Notes under the pieces: model-generated
What the model was told of the DNA's origin: nothing
What the model saw: only the letters and a program-made list of their open reading frames with translations
The model's database searches: none
Assembly: GCA_963921825.1 (NCBI GenBank)
Contig: OY997591.1
Coordinates: 47,203,825-47,267,824, forward strand
Length of the DNA stretch: 64,000 nucleotides
Direction of reading: 5' to 3'
Origin: Erodium maritimum
Lineage: Eukaryota > Streptophyta > Magnoliopsida > Geraniales > Geraniaceae
Position numbers and translations under genes: made by a program
Part shown: piece by piece, positions 21,598-33,962 of the stretch
How the letters are laid out: every line of letters begins with the position of its first letter
Numbering within the stretch: the stretch's first letter is position 1

Positions 21598-24482
21598 TCA
21601 AGATAACAAACAAATCAGAAAACGAAATAAAGTAAAACAAAAAATTATACCATCATCTCCTACTTGCATTTCTTCCATCTCTTTGATTAAAGAGGATAAA
21701 GAAGCAGCTGCTATTGGGTCACCCTTCAACCAATCTTTGGTACACAAAAGAGCTTGTACCATCCTAGTGCTCAACGAACACCTATGTGGCTTGATTACCC
21801 TACTGCCCTCACTGAAAATACATTCACTAGGTACCGAAGTGATGGGTATTGCTAATAGATCTCTAGCAATTCTAGATATAATAGGGTACCTAGATGAATT
21901 TCTAGCCCACCAAGTAAGAATATTGAAATTTGAATCATCTTTTGTTCTTGGGTCATTGAGGTACCTCTCCAATTCAGATGTATTAGTTTCAGTTTCAGAG
22001 GTACACATAGAGTTAAATTTGTCAAATTTACGGTACTTGGATGGTTTCTCAACAACACTTGCGGAACAGTCCGGTTGTGTTGCTGTTGGCACATCCTCTG
22101 TACCGTATTCTTTGGCATAATGGTCAAAAATATCATCGAGAGATATTTTGACAATTGAAACTAAAATAGCACAATGGTCAGCAGAATATGTTTTCTTTAT
22201 TAAGAATTTCACATAGTCCAATTTCTTTCGAGGATCAATAACTGATGAAAGGAATGTAAAAGTGTTTATCATTCCTAAATCCCCGAAATACTTATGGAAC
22301 CTTAAGCTCATATTAAAGGAAACATTTCTCATGCAAGCATTATCACTACACAAGCCATCTTTTATAAAAGTATCAATTTCAGATATCTCATCAAATAACA
22401 TATTCGATGTTGCATATGAAGAACCAGATATTCGAACTGTTGTATTATAAAACAGCTCTAAATAGCTCATAATTGATCTAATTTGTCCCCAATCTAAGGT
22501 GGTAAGCCTCCCTAACATTGACCCATCAGAATTGTAAAGTCTTGAGTCCATTTCAACATTAAGAGCAGGGTCTAAATTATAGAACTTTGAGAAGGCTCTC
22601 TCCAAGCTACATACTGATTCAAGCATCAAGTATGTTGAATTCCACCTAGTTGGTACATCTAAACTCAACAGCCGGGTGGTAGTATAACCAGCTAGCTCAC
22701 AAGCTGTTTTAAACCGGTCTAATCTCAAAGGGGAACTCCTAATAAACTTCACAACAAATCTGATCCTATCTATTGACTTCCCCACTTCCTCAAGACCTTT
22801 GGTAACAATCAGATTCAATATGTGAGCAAAACACCTCATATGCATATGTTTACCATCCAATACATTGTGACCCAACATATTGTTACTAAGTTGGACACGT
22901 AAGTATTCAATGGCATCTTTATTAGCACTAGCATTATCCACGGTGATGGTCATAACCTTATCTAGCCCCCAAGAATTCAAACAACTCTCTAAAGCTCTCC
23001 CAATATATTCCCCTTTGTGGGAATTAATTGGGATGAAATTTAAGACTTTTTGATGCAAGACCCAAGCATCATCAATATAATGTGTTGTGAGGCACATATA
23101 ATTGATTTGCTGCCCACTAGTCCAAGTGTCAGCTGTCAATGAAACCCTAGGGGTAGACTTACTGAAAAACTCATGCAACTTGAGTTTTTCAGCCTCATAT
23201 AATTTGAAAATCACCCGCTGATATGTGATCCTAGACTGTACCTTAAACATGGGACACAAAGTTGCAACAAACTCCCTAAATCACTCGTACTCAACAAACC
23301 TCAAAGGCAACTCATGCATGATGATCATTTTTGCCAAGGCATTTCGACTAACTTTCTTGTCGAAATGCCAAGGCAAAACTTGACCAGCAGGCGAAAAGTT
23401 TAATTTGGGTTGAGTTATATCTATATTTCCAGGGTTCTTGGTACATAAGGGAACATGATGCCTCAAGGTACTAGTTCCATTATTATGATCAGCACTATAC
23501 GACTTAGGACAATACTTACAATAAGCCATATATTTATCATTCACAAGAACCCTATTAAAATGCTCCCAAACAGTAGATGTGCATTTGGAGTTCGATATAC
23601 CTGAGGATGCAGCTGCTGCTGCATCCTTACCATCAAGCACAATTGCAGCTACCGCCTGATTCCCACCAACTGAAGTTGCTGCTACTGCTCCAGATCCTTG
23701 CCCCGGTTCGGTAACAGAATTGATGAACAATCCCTTGCAAGAAGAATGACATTAAACAATTAGCATTAAACTGAACATCATAAATAAATTAAAAAAACAG
23801 TTCAAGATTTAAAAAAAAACATATCAAACAGTTCATGAATTTAAAAACAGTCATTAAACATTTAAACTAATTAAAAACAGTCATCGAACAGGATTTCAGA
23901 AAATTAAACTTTAAAACTTTGAAATCAAACTTAGAAATCAAACTTTAAACTCAAACTGGCATATCAAAGTTTGAACTCAAACTTTGAAATCAAACTTCGA
24001 ACTCAAACTTTGAAATCAAAGTTTGAACTCAAACTTTGAAATCAAACTTCGAACTCAAACTTTGAAATCAAACTTTGAACTTCAACTTTGAACTCAAAGT
24101 TTGAACTCAAAACTTTGAACTCAAAGTTTGATATCAAATTTTGATATCAAAGTTTGAACTCAAAGTTTGATATCAAAGTTTGAACTCAAAGTTTGTAATC
24201 AAACATTAGATCTAAAAAAACAGTGCAATAAATTTTAAAACAATTCATGATTTAAAACATTAAACCTCTTTTTTTTTTAATCATGAACTGTATACATTAA
24301 AAAAAAAGTTTAAAAAAACAAGTTACTAAAAATTCCAGTTTCAAAAAAAACAGATAAACAAAGATTTATGAACAAATCAATAAGCATTATTCATTCAGAT
24401 CAATAACTTATATTAAAACATAAAATTTAATGATTAGATATACCTTTCCCTTTGATTTTGCAACTTCTTTGGTCTTCCCCAT
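21598..24482 (-). CDS. hAT transposase, zf-BED plus hATC, one in-frame stop
   Basis: Exon 1 is 24444-24482 (MGKTKEVAKSKGK, donor GTATATC). After a 710-bp intron, exon 2 starts at 23733 and runs to 21598. The N-terminal BED zinc finger shows CKYCPKSYS and STLRHHVPLC. The RNase-H-like core shows SLTADTWTSGQQINYMCLTT, MRCFAHILNLIVTKGL (the hAT CxxH motif) and LDVPTRWNSTYLMLES. The C-terminal dimerisation domain shows YPIISRIARDLLAIPI and SEGSRVIKPHRCSL. Total is about 720 residues, normal for the Tam3/Ac type. A single TGA at 23281-23283 interrupts VEYE-FREF, where relatives have an aromatic or Gly residue; otherwise the frame is open throughout. It is a recently silenced transposase, or one made by stop read-through. 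Confidence 0.92.
23936..24205. repeat. TTTGAA(A/C)TCAAA tandem array, in the transposase intron
   Basis: About 20 copies of a 12- to 13-bp near-palindrome (TTTGAACTCAAA, TTTGAAATCAAA, TTTGATATCAAA). Orientation is symmetric, so each unit can pair with its neighbours. Confidence 0.85.
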
Positions 24483-24619
24483 GTGCTTCAGCTTCTTCTG
24501 ACCTCAAACTTCAAACCTACAACTACAAGGCAACAAAGTGATTCAGTTATTGTTCCTAACCAAAATAAAAGGATGTAAAACTTTAGCTAAGCTAACATAT
24601 TTAACCTATTTAATCATGC

Positions 24620-24925
24620 TTTGAAATCAAAGTTTGAACTCAAACTTTGAAATCAAACAATGACAAGTATATTTAACTGTTTAGGGTTAGAACTTTAGCT
24701 AAACTAACCTATTTAACCTATTTAATCATGCTTTGAACTCACAGATTGAAATCAAACTTTGAAATCAAAGTTTGTACTCAAACTTTGAACTCAAAGATTG
24801 AAATCAAACTTTGAAATCAAAGTTTGTACTCAAACTTTGAACTCAAAGTTTGTACTCAAACTTTGAAATCAAAGTTTGTACTCAAACTTTCAAATCAAAG
24901 TTTGTACTCAAACTTTGAAATCAGT
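24620..24925. repeat. second TTTGAA(A/C)TCAAA array upstream of transposase exon 1
   Basis: The same unit as at 23936-24205, here as AGTTTGTACTCAAACTTTGA alternating with AAATCAAAGTTTG. It lies upstream of the coding start (24482), probably in a 5' UTR intron or leader. The two arrays flank exon 1. Confidence 0.85.
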
Positions 24926-26585
24926 TTAATATTAACACACAACAAATCAGTGAATGAAAAAACAGTTCAATCATGGCAAGTTACAACATTTGTTATAAAC
25001 AATCCTAAGCTTATCACAAATCAATACTAGGTTAATCAAAAATCAATACCAACAGTTCAACCGAAAAAGACTAGGGTTAGGAAATTCTTTTCCCTTTGAC
25101 TTCCTTGACTCCTCCTGATTTGAATCTTGGTTTCCTTCTCTCTATCTTAACCCTACCAAGCATAACAAACAAGTAATTAAACTATGTTAGTGTTCATCGA
25201 CCAATTACAAGGACAAATTAAGGGTGAAAACTGAAAACAGTTTATGACTGAAACTAAGAGAGAAGGATAAACATTTTACCTTTCCGATCAATTCTGTGTA
25301 ACTGTGTAAGGGTCCGACCGACTACCCTCTCCTCTCTTTATACGCAGGCTTCAAACCTCTCACTCTCTCATCTCTCCACCGCATTGAATGCTCTCCAACG
25401 GTCCCAAGACGGTACTTGTGGACACAAGAGCTCTACAGAGCTTGTCATCAGTTTTGGGGGGGCCATGGTACCAACGGGAAGATGAAAAGGGGACGTGAGA
25501 CGGGTTGAAGGTGACAGAAACGCGGCGGCACCGTCGAGGTGAAGAGAGAAAAAAGGTGAGGAGAAGCGACAAGAGAGAGAGAGAGAGACAGAGGATGGAG
25601 GTCGGCATCGTTAGGGTTTGGGCGTGGCTGGGTTGAGATCGAGAGAGAGGGGTCAGAAGAAGCATTGAATGCATTCTGACGGGCAAACGGGTTGTCTATC
25701 ACGATTCACAACATTGAGAGAGATCCAACGGCCAGGGTTATTACCCTAGATCGGACGGCTCACGATCATGAAGGCAGCGAGATGGGCTGGCGCGACTCGG
25801 GCTTCAACAATGAGTATGGGCTTGAAGAGTTGGGCCTGAAAACAGATGACCAGCCCAGCCCATAGCGAATGCTACAGTGCAGGCCGGGTATGGTCACCAG
25901 CGGTTTGGCTCTGCCCAAACCGTTGACCAGCCATTGACCAGCCGGTTCGACATTTTAAACCCGTCTTTGGTCCGGGTAAGGCCGGTTCCGGGTATTCTGG
26001 TGACGGGGACGGTCGGAGACGGGCGGATTTTTGCTCAGCCCTAATAATTACCATGTGATCCTCAATTTATGAGTTCCATATAAAGCTAAATTTGGTTGGC
26101 ATGTGTTGTAACTTAATAATTTATATCACATGTTGCACTATAACTTAATAATTTACATCCCATTTTGTGCATTTGTTGTTTCGTTTACCGTCTAATTTTA
26201 ATGTGAATGTGAAATATAGATTGTTGGGGGGAAGAAAATAGCACGAAGATTAGTGGATGAGCCTTCTAACGATGAAAATATGGGAGAAGCGGAGATGTTC
26301 GAAGAAGCATTGATCCGTAATTCATACTGTAAAATAGAATGTGTACAAACCCTTGTTTAAACAATCTGTAATTCATACTGTAAAATAGAATGTGTACATA
26401 AACAAACTTCATTTGATTATACACTTCATTTGATCACTCAAACTTCATAAATACTAATTCACACTAACATACATCACCAATATCACTCCACAACCACATA
26501 CAAACTTCAATAAGGTATTGTTCTTCTTCCTCAACTTTGACATCTCCATTTCAAAATACTTGATAACCTTATTTTTCTCAACGAT

Positions 26586-26968
26586 TTATACTTCCAATTC
26601 CTTAACTCTCCTCTCTAATTCACCTTTCTCTTCATTAATTTTCACATAATCTTCATCTACATTTCTTATCGTATCCTCCATTGCTTTGATTTTTTGATAC
26701 AACCCTGGCAATACTCTCATCCCATACTCACAAGTCCTCTTATCAATCCATTCAAATTATTCACATCTTCTACTACTCTGCATTTATCAACCCAAATAAA
26801 ACAAATTAAATTCACATGTTCTATGTTTTTGGATTTTTAGGCCAATTAAATTCTTACCAAATACTTTTCACACCCATAAAACCTCCTCCCAGGATTTCCG
26901 TTTGTCTTCGACGTCCGAATTGGAGCTGGAAGACCACAAAAACATCGTCGATGTCCGTCCTCCTCCAT
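26586..26968 (-). CDS. GRF-type zinc-finger/coiled-coil protein carried by MULE 2
   Basis: Exon 26858-26968 encodes MEEDGHRRCFCGLPAPIRTS and continues KTNGNPGRRFYGCEKYL, then a GTAAGA donor. The CxCG, T-x-N-PGRRF-x-C pattern is the GRF zinc finger. The following exon holds CFIWVDKCRVVED, the rest of the finger (C-x-F-x-W-x-D), and then a coiled coil (KIKAMEDTIRNVDEDYVKIN, then EEKGELERRVKELEV) ending at a stop at 26586. Splice phase at the second exon does not fit cleanly and one frame change is needed, so it is probably decayed. GRF proteins of this kind are common in plant transposons and bind nucleic acid. Confidence 0.7.
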
Positions 26969-27087
26969 AGTCTCCTACAATATCTGTTTTCAACAAATTC
27001 ACTACCATGTCGATCAACACCTCTTAAAGATTATTTCAATTTATACCTCATTTTACTACCTATGTTGATCACTCCATCTATTCAAAC

Positions 27088-30000
27088 TGTAATAACCACT
27101 CCCGGTCAACGCCAGTCAAACCTGCGAAAAACAGGAAAATTTTAAAAATTTGGTCAGGCACTTAATTAAACCTAAAATTGACTCCGAGGGTCATACCGGA
27201 CGTAAGTTGACCCCGATATCGACCAAAGTGAGTTCCGGGGGACTCAGGGCAACTTTCTGACCAATTTGGGAAATGTTGACTTTTCGTTGGAAAAGTCAAC
27301 CGAGCGACGTTTTGGTCCATTCGAGGACTGTTTGGGATCCAAAAAGCTTAGTCGTCGTCGCAGCGGTCTTTGTTGAGCCGTTTACTTATAGCCCACCAAG
27401 TTTCGTAATTTCTTGGAAAAAGTGCCCGTTCGGGGCCAGAAACGTCCGAATTTCGCGAATCTGATTGGAAAATATCTAGAAGATATTTTCCAAATAGGTG
27501 TGGGACCCACTTGACACTTGTCCATTATGTGGTGGTGTTACGTTTTGGACAAGACAAGGGAGACATAAGGGTGACCGGCCACATATTTCAAAAGGAAAAA
27601 AAATGGAAAAATGAGTTAGTTATAGAAAAGAAGAGAGTTTTGGAGAGAGAAGGAGAAGAAGAGAAAAAAGGGAGAAAGCGAGGGTTTCTTGCCACTATTC
27701 ACGTCATCTAACCTTTGGATCGTCTCAAAGTTCGAAGATTCAAGCTCACCTCGTCTCCCTCTACGGTAATCACCAAACCGATCTTCGTTTTGTCAATTTC
27801 TAAAATTAGGTTTTGGTTTGAAACTATTATTTTAGGGTTGTATTGAGGTTGGGGGATTGTTGGAGACGTTTTGGAGACGTTTGGAGGTGAAGGGGGACGT
27901 TTTCCGGTGACCGAGGGCTCGGGGGGAGCTCCGGCCACCGTGGGTGGTGGCCGGCCGGCCATGGGCTGGCTGGCCGGAGCTGGTAGCAGCCCTCACCATG
28001 GTGGGCCGGGCCCATGTGAGCCCTAGCCACCCACGGCCAAGGTGGGCCGGGTGGGGCCCACGTGCTCGGGTGCTTGGGTTTTGTGTTCGGGTGGTTTAGA
28101 ACGTTCCCCGGACCATTTATCCACAACCGGATCGAAATTTGGAATTAAATTGTGAAAGTTGTAATTGACGGGTTTAGAAACTTTAAACGTTAATTAATTG
28201 ACTCGGAAGTCGAAATTCGATTCCATCGAGTGCCTAGGAACCCTTGAATTATTCTAAGACCGTAGAAACGAAAACGGGAATTTTCGGAGCCCGGAAAGGG
28301 CGTTTCCAAAACCCGGGCAGATTCGCCATGTCGGGCGAATCGGGCCTTTACGGGTCCTTTATCGACAATGTCGAGTAATTGGGGAGTTTGGGAGTGATCG
28401 ACATTGTCGGGGTTACTTTTGGGCGTTGGGTTTATTAAAATTCAGTTTATGCCTGCAAGCTTAAAAGAGTTTAAAATTGTGTTCTTGTTAGATCGTGCTG
28501 CAGACCGAGGAAAGGAAAAGCTAGGCGAGTGACCGAGATCACGCCGGAGCTTAATTGTGCGCTTTTGGAGAAAGCATACGAGGTAGGGAAAAGTAGCCGG
28601 ATCTCGGCCCTGACTAGGGAAAGTTAACAGTAGAAATGCATGTGACACTTGGGTGTCGTGGGTTAAGTAGGTTTATCGAATATTAGAAAGGCATGATACG
28701 GGAACGTAGCGAACTTTAGAATTGCATGTGACACTTAGTGGTGTCGTAGGAGCAGAGAACTTAACGATGCTAGAATTACTGGAGGCATATGACCATGCCC
28801 GGAGGTTGATTGTGAACTTATCGATATTAGGAGTACTGGAGGCATATGACCATGCCCGGAGGTTGATTGTGAAACTGGTGATATTAGAACTGTTGGAGGC
28901 ATTGGTTATGCTGGTGGTTGTCGTGTATTACTGTTGTGTCTTGGGTGGCCATGAGAGCCCGTGTTTTACTATTGGTGTCTTGGGTGGCCATGAGAGCCCG
29001 TGTTTTATTATTGGTGTCTTGGGTGGCCATGAGAGCCCGTGTTTTATTGTTGGTGTCTTGGGTGGCCATGAGAGCCCGTGTTTTACTGTTGGAGTCTTGG
29101 GTGGCAATGAGTGCCCGTGGGGTTGTTGAGCCCGTGAGTTAATGTTGGTGTGTCTTGGGAGGCTGTGAGTGCCCGTGGGGTCGTTGAGCCCGTGAGTTAA
29201 TGTCGGTGTGTCTTGGGAGGCCATGAGTGCCCGTGGGGTTGTTGAGCCCGTGAGTTAATGTTGGTGTGTCTTGGGAGGCCGTGAGTGCCCGTGGGGTTGT
29301 TGAGCCCATGAGTTACTACTTGTGTCTTGGGAGGCCGTGAGTGCCCGTTGGGTTGTTGAGTCTGTGTTTTACTGTTGGTGTCTGGGTGGCCATGAGTGCA
29401 TGTGGAGTGTTGAACCGGCGTTGTTGCTGTTTGTTGAACTTTTCTTGTGATTGTGATTGCGTTTGCCCGAGGTTAGCGACCCGACTTCGTGTCGGGAAGT
29501 GGTGTGGAATTTGGCTGGCCTGACCGAGTTCGAGTCTCGGGAGGTTGCGAGCGTTCTTTGGCTGGCCTGACCGTGTTCGAGTCTCGGGAGGTTGCGAGCG
29601 TTCTTTGGCTAGCCTGACCAAGTTCGAGTCTCGGCAAGTTGTGAGCGTTTTTAGGCGGTGAGAGGGCAGCTCCCCTTCCGACTAGCTATCGGAAAAGTAG
29701 CTCAGTTTATCGCCAACAGGTCGACCGCCTGGAGCCTGACAGTGATAGGTAAAGCGCGTGGGGCAGGCTTGAGCCCAGCCGGTTAGCAACCGGTACTGAG
29801 CAGCTGATAGGAGTGCGATCCTTTGTGATCTTGTTTGGTGTGCGATCCTTAGTGATCTTGTTTGGCGTTGCGTAGTCTTCTGTCGTGTCTTTGGAGGAGG
29901 TCGTCGATAGTTGTGTCGGGTCTACATCACGAGTCCGAGTGTTGAGTCTGTTGAGGAAAGTAACAGGTGGTGTGTCAGTTGAGTTATTTGAGTTTGGGGA

Positions 30001-30372
30001 TGGTGTTCCCGGTGTTGGGTTTGGTTTTGATGTTACCGGCATTGTCTGCTAAGTATGCCGTAGTCAGTCTGTTATTCGTGGTGGTGAGCGAACGCTCACC
30101 CTAGCTGCTTTTCCTACAAGTACCGGTCGCAGGTTGGACTAGGTGAGCTTCTGAAGCTTGAAGAGCTAGGAGCGGGATTCTGGGTTTACTTTGAGTCTAG
30201 CGACGTGTACCTTGCCTTTTGTCCAATTGTTGGGACGTACCTTTAAGTTGTAAATGATTATTTTTGATGAACAAATGGCGATTTTAAAGTGATTATGTAA
30301 AAGGTTTCAAAATGTTTTAATGTTTTAAATGTTCGCGTCCTGAGTTCGGTTTACTGAAATTAGGACGTGACA
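27088..30372 (+). mobile_element. solo LTR B (3,285 bp)
   Basis: Starts TGTAATAACC, ends AGGACGTGACA, with a perfect 5-bp target duplication CAAAC (27083-27087, 30373-30377). It sits inside MULE 2 near its right side. The first 500 bp are close to copies A and C; it is nearer to C than to A. Its minisatellite is of the 39-bp and ~58-bp type rather than the 57/119-bp type of A. No internal domain. A fossil, younger than MULE 2. Confidence 0.9.
28940..29400 (+). repeat. 39-bp and ~58-bp minisatellites inside solo LTR B
   Basis: The gggtggccat core recurs at 28943, 28982, 29021 and 29060 (39-bp steps). It then gives way to a ~58-bp unit with gagtgcccgtggggttgttg at about 29166, 29225, 29283 and 29338. 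Confidence 0.85.
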
Positions 30373-31172
30373 CAAACGAACTACTAAACATTATCAATAC
30401 CTCATTTTATTTCTCTAAATCTGTGTTATGTTTGAACTATTATATTTTGAAACTACTTGTTCTAGAGGTACTGGATCATATATATGAAAGAGTTCCCACA
30501 AATACACAAATAAAACTAGACCTGGCCCTTTAATTTTTGGCTGCAAATTTTCATGTTAACTCCATACCTACTGTTGTTAACAAACAACTTCAACTACTGT
30601 GAACAAATCATATAACTACCAATATACTTTCATGTTTAAATAGCATTTACCCATATAATTTTCAGTCTACTCAACAAATCAACGAACAACTACCCATGTA
30701 ATTTCATGTTTAAATAGCATTTACCCAACTATTTCATGATTTCATCTTCCAAACCCTAAACTTTCAGATTATGATATTCAAAACCCTTACCTTGTTCTCC
30801 TTCTCGAACCTCTTTTTCACCTTAATGAATTGTTCTTCTCCAACCTCGTGACTCGAATCTTCTTCTTCTCCAGCCTTTTTTGCAATGTCGACTTCTCCTA
30901 CCTTGTTTTTTTGCAACGCCAACTCTGTATCTCAAAAAAGGGGTAAAAGTTTGAACGAAATAGGTTAGAGATTGAACAGGGGTATGACTGGTATTAATTT
31001 CGAAATTTCGTGGCATATGTACTGCACGTGGTGGGTTTTGTAACAGTATTTGATAGTTTTTAAAAAAAAACGAAAGTTAGGGATAGGATCTGAAACGAAA
31101 GGTGATGAGAGGTTAGGATTTGATTTTAAGTTAAAGTTTGAGGTTGGGAATGGTAATTATCCCTTACTTTTT

Positions 31173-32526
31173 TTTGAAACGGGAAAGAGGTATTGTATTA
31201 CGATTTCATCTCATGCTTACAAGATGGGATATAACAGTCCCGGATACCAGATTTCTGTTCCAACCGGTCGTAGCCCGTCAGGCACACATGGTTTCATACA
31301 TATAATCTGCTTTGTCTCGCAGATCCAAACTCAAGAGTTCCTCGATCCAACGTTTCGAACGAAAAATAGACCACAATCCTAAACCTATCTAGCCAAGATA
31401 TTATTCGACATAATGCAATGAAAATAGAGTGTGACTTAGCCTTTACTGCGGATTCCCCGAGACCTCTCAGCTGCAGTTGTCTCAGGTCTGTGGGTATAGT
31501 CCCCAGACGGTCCACCCCACCCCCGCCATGGGGGATCATTCACCCCCCGGGGGACTATAGCCCCCCGGGCTTAAGACCTGTTCCGGATCATGACCAGTAT
31601 TGTCCGGAGGCTTCGAGTTCTCACATCCAGGGCCGCTGGCTTATGCCCTGTTTTGATCTTCCTGAGCCTGGGTCCGATGTCAGGGTTGAATCTCATAATT
31701 CCCCGACGGACCAAAGGTAAGTCCCTCAGTGCGTACCGATTCACCAGGGACTTTGGGCTGTCGGGCATCCTGTGACAAGGTAATGCCTCCCTTCGGACGA
31801 TCGTCGTTTGTGGCCTGGGCCGCGGTGACAATAGCCTGTGTCGCTTTGATGACGACGACATTGGTCCCAGAGACCTAGATAGACTACCTCGAGTCCCCAG
31901 GGTTGCATGCACTCTAGGGTTTGCATATCTTCTAGGTGACGCCGGCGGCCGCGACACCCGGCTCGATGGGGGGATCAACATGCATGGCGGAGGGAGACGA
32001 CGCTCCGGTGGGGGGAAGGGGACCATCATCCGGTGGTGGGTGCTCCGATGGGGCTTAGGTAGATCCCAATCCATGACCGGACGATGATATCAGGGGCGTA
32101 CCTCGAGATTCCGGCCAGGCTCCATCGGGGGTGCTCCGATCCAAGGCGGCAAGTACGGCCACGAGGGTCCCGGGGTGCGTCCCTACATGGACCACCTACC
32201 CCGGCGATACATGACCATAGACGTCATGTTCGGACCGAGCATAATGGGACGAGGCCGAGGAGGGTCCTCCGGCATCCAAGGTGACCTAGGGCCTGCTCCA
32301 TCGTGTTGACGGCGGGAACCTGGGAGGACCATCACTGGCGAGAAAATGATCGAGTGGAGGTTGAAGGGGAGAGATCCGGTTGGAGGAGATGGTGTGGCGG
32401 AGAGTAGCGGCGGCGAGGTAATACCGGCATGGAGGAACGACTGAGGCGAACAAACGAGGGGAGACCGACTCCGATAACAGCGACGGTAGAGTGAAACCCT
32501 ATGGTTGGACAGAAAGCTTTTTTTTA
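31173..32526 (-). mobile_element. short LINE-like retroposon (LINE 2), about 1.35 kb
   Basis: On the minus strand its 3' end reads ACCTCTTTCCCGTTTC followed by an A-run (seen as T at 31168-31175), as in plant LINE tails. Its 5' end lies near 32526. A 14-bp target duplication, AAACCATGTTACTT, lies at 19956-19969 and 32527-32540; the left copy is now separated by MULE 2. The body is GC-rich with minus-strand open pieces (RRGIMRFNPDIGPRLRKIKT) matching the plus-strand element at 34240-35213. No endonuclease or reverse transcriptase is visible, so it is a non-autonomous member. Confidence 0.75.
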
Positions 32527-32540
32527 AAACCATGTTACTT

Positions 32541-33959
32541 CATTGTATTAAAGTCAAACATCAAATCATAACCTACGAAACATATCAGATAATAACAGGT
32601 TTTATTTTATTAATTCTCAAAATGTATCTAAATCTGTTAAGTGTGACTAACGCCGTGAAATACCAATCAATAGTTGTCACGTGCTCTAAAAATTTCCTAA
32701 AATGTAAACTTCAACTTTTCGTTTATTGTCAAATCATTGCCATGAACTACCAACTTTTCTTGTAACTCACTTAACGGACGTTAGACTTGCGGACGAAAAA
32801 TACAAATAGTTGCTGGTCAATGTTACTACATGACAATTTACATTTACTTAGTTAGGATTTAGTAATAAACGAAAGGTGTGCGTGCTTTTTTTTAAAACAT
32901 GAGGACGTATGTATATTATTCAACTACTTACAGAATACATAAAAGTGTGTTGGGTATCATAATCTGGAACATCATACGACATAGCATTGGATGGTCTTGG
33001 AATACTTATCTATATAATCTGGAACATCATATATGCAAACATTTCCAAGTGACGTATAATTAAAAATTATGTCGCATTATCCTGTAATATGTATAAACTA
33101 AAATATGGAATATAAAATCTTAAAAACATGATAACTATATTTGTATGTAGAAAAAACGATTTTTACGTTGTAATACGTAAATCAGAGTTATAACATGAAC
33201 AAAAAACTATAACACAAGGATTAAGAAACTTTAACACCGAGTTTTGGGTTTAAGTATTATGTAATAACGTATCTGAACTTAATATTTAAACTCAAAGTCG
33301 AATGTTACAGTTTTTTTATCCTTATGTTACATCTTTTTGTTCTTGTTGTTCTTTTTTTACATTTTACAACATAAGGATTCATTTACAACCATGTACTCTA
33401 ATATTCTGAAACACTATTCAGGATGCATGAAAAATACTAAAAATATTCATTTGCTCAACGGCCACCATTAACTCAAAACAGTATAAAAAATTATATTGCA
33501 AGTCAAATTATTGCATAACACATGCTACTACCCAAAAGAGTCACACGCAAGTAACTACCAATATCAACCCTAATCATTCACTTCTTCATCTTGAAAATTT
33601 AAGACTCACTTTGATGTTTATAGAATTTCACAGTAACAGGTTGAACAATATATATATTTTTCAAGTTGTATTTCGATCATACGTGAGAAACTTATATGCA
33701 AACCGGATCCTCAATATGCTCAACTGAATTTCCTGCATACCCAATTATTCAAACAACAAGTTCAAAAATGCATCACACATAAGTCAAACATGGTAATAAC
33801 ATTTAGAAAATGTACTCACATTATCCGCTGCAATATTGTTTTCAACCTTCTTCCACATTTAATGACCCCATATGCCACATAATAAATATCCATAGATATA
33901 TTCTGTAACTCTCATCTTAGGCCCATTCGTTGAGGTAACCTTAATGACTTTTTTGGACA
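32541..33959. other. AT-rich region, original upstream DNA of the small gene
   Basis: If MULE 2 and LINE 2 are set aside, this sequence directly follows 19955, so it contains what was once the promoter side of the small membrane-protein gene. No gene or repeat was recognised. Confidence 0.45.
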
Positions 33960-33962
33960 GAA

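Larger units (their letters stand above)
20843..26043 (-). mobile_element. hAT element (5,201 bp), nearly complete
   Basis: Ends are TAGGGGTGAGCA and, inverted, TAGGGCTGAGCA (11 of 12 match). The perfect 8-bp target duplication is ATAATTAC at 20835-20842 and 26044-26051. An 8-bp target and CAGGGGTGAGCA-like ends are standard for plant hAT (Ac/Tam3) elements. Both subterminal regions carry CCGGCC, ACCCGCC and CCGTTACCC-type motifs. The transposase gene is on the minus strand. A TATAAAG box (minus, about 25337-25343) lies upstream of the likely leader exon. Confidence 0.95.
20289..26370 (+). pseudogene. possible spliced plus-strand gene of MULE 2, split by the hAT element
   Basis: An exon-like piece ending ATGAAGAAGCTGGAG|GTATGT (ATG at 20289) and a second piece after ATATAG at about 26220 join in phase 0. 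Together they would give MKKLEIVGGKKIARRLVDEP and about 30 more residues before a stop near 26360. The hAT element occupies the intervening intron. No family recognised; the splice sites fit but this may be chance. Confidence 0.25.
19973..31163. mobile_element. Mutator-like element 2 (MULE), 122-bp TIRs, 11.2 kb with nested elements
   Basis: Inverted repeats at about 19973-20097 and 31042-31163 begin GGGATAATTATCATTCCCAA and GGGATAATTACCATTCCCAA. They are flanked by a 9-bp target duplication, TTACTTTTT at 19964-19972 and 31164-31172. Inside are a hAT element (20843-26043) and solo LTR B (27088-30372). Removing them leaves about 2.7 kb. That remainder has a minus-strand GRF zinc-finger gene (26586-26968) and weak plus-strand exon-like pieces, but no MuDR-type transposase. 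It is non-autonomous. Confidence 0.9.

Noticed and set aside
28930-29400. Regularly spaced repeats resembling a CRISPR array
   Set aside because: Units are directly abutting and lack unique spacers; the DNA is plant nuclear and inside an LTR.
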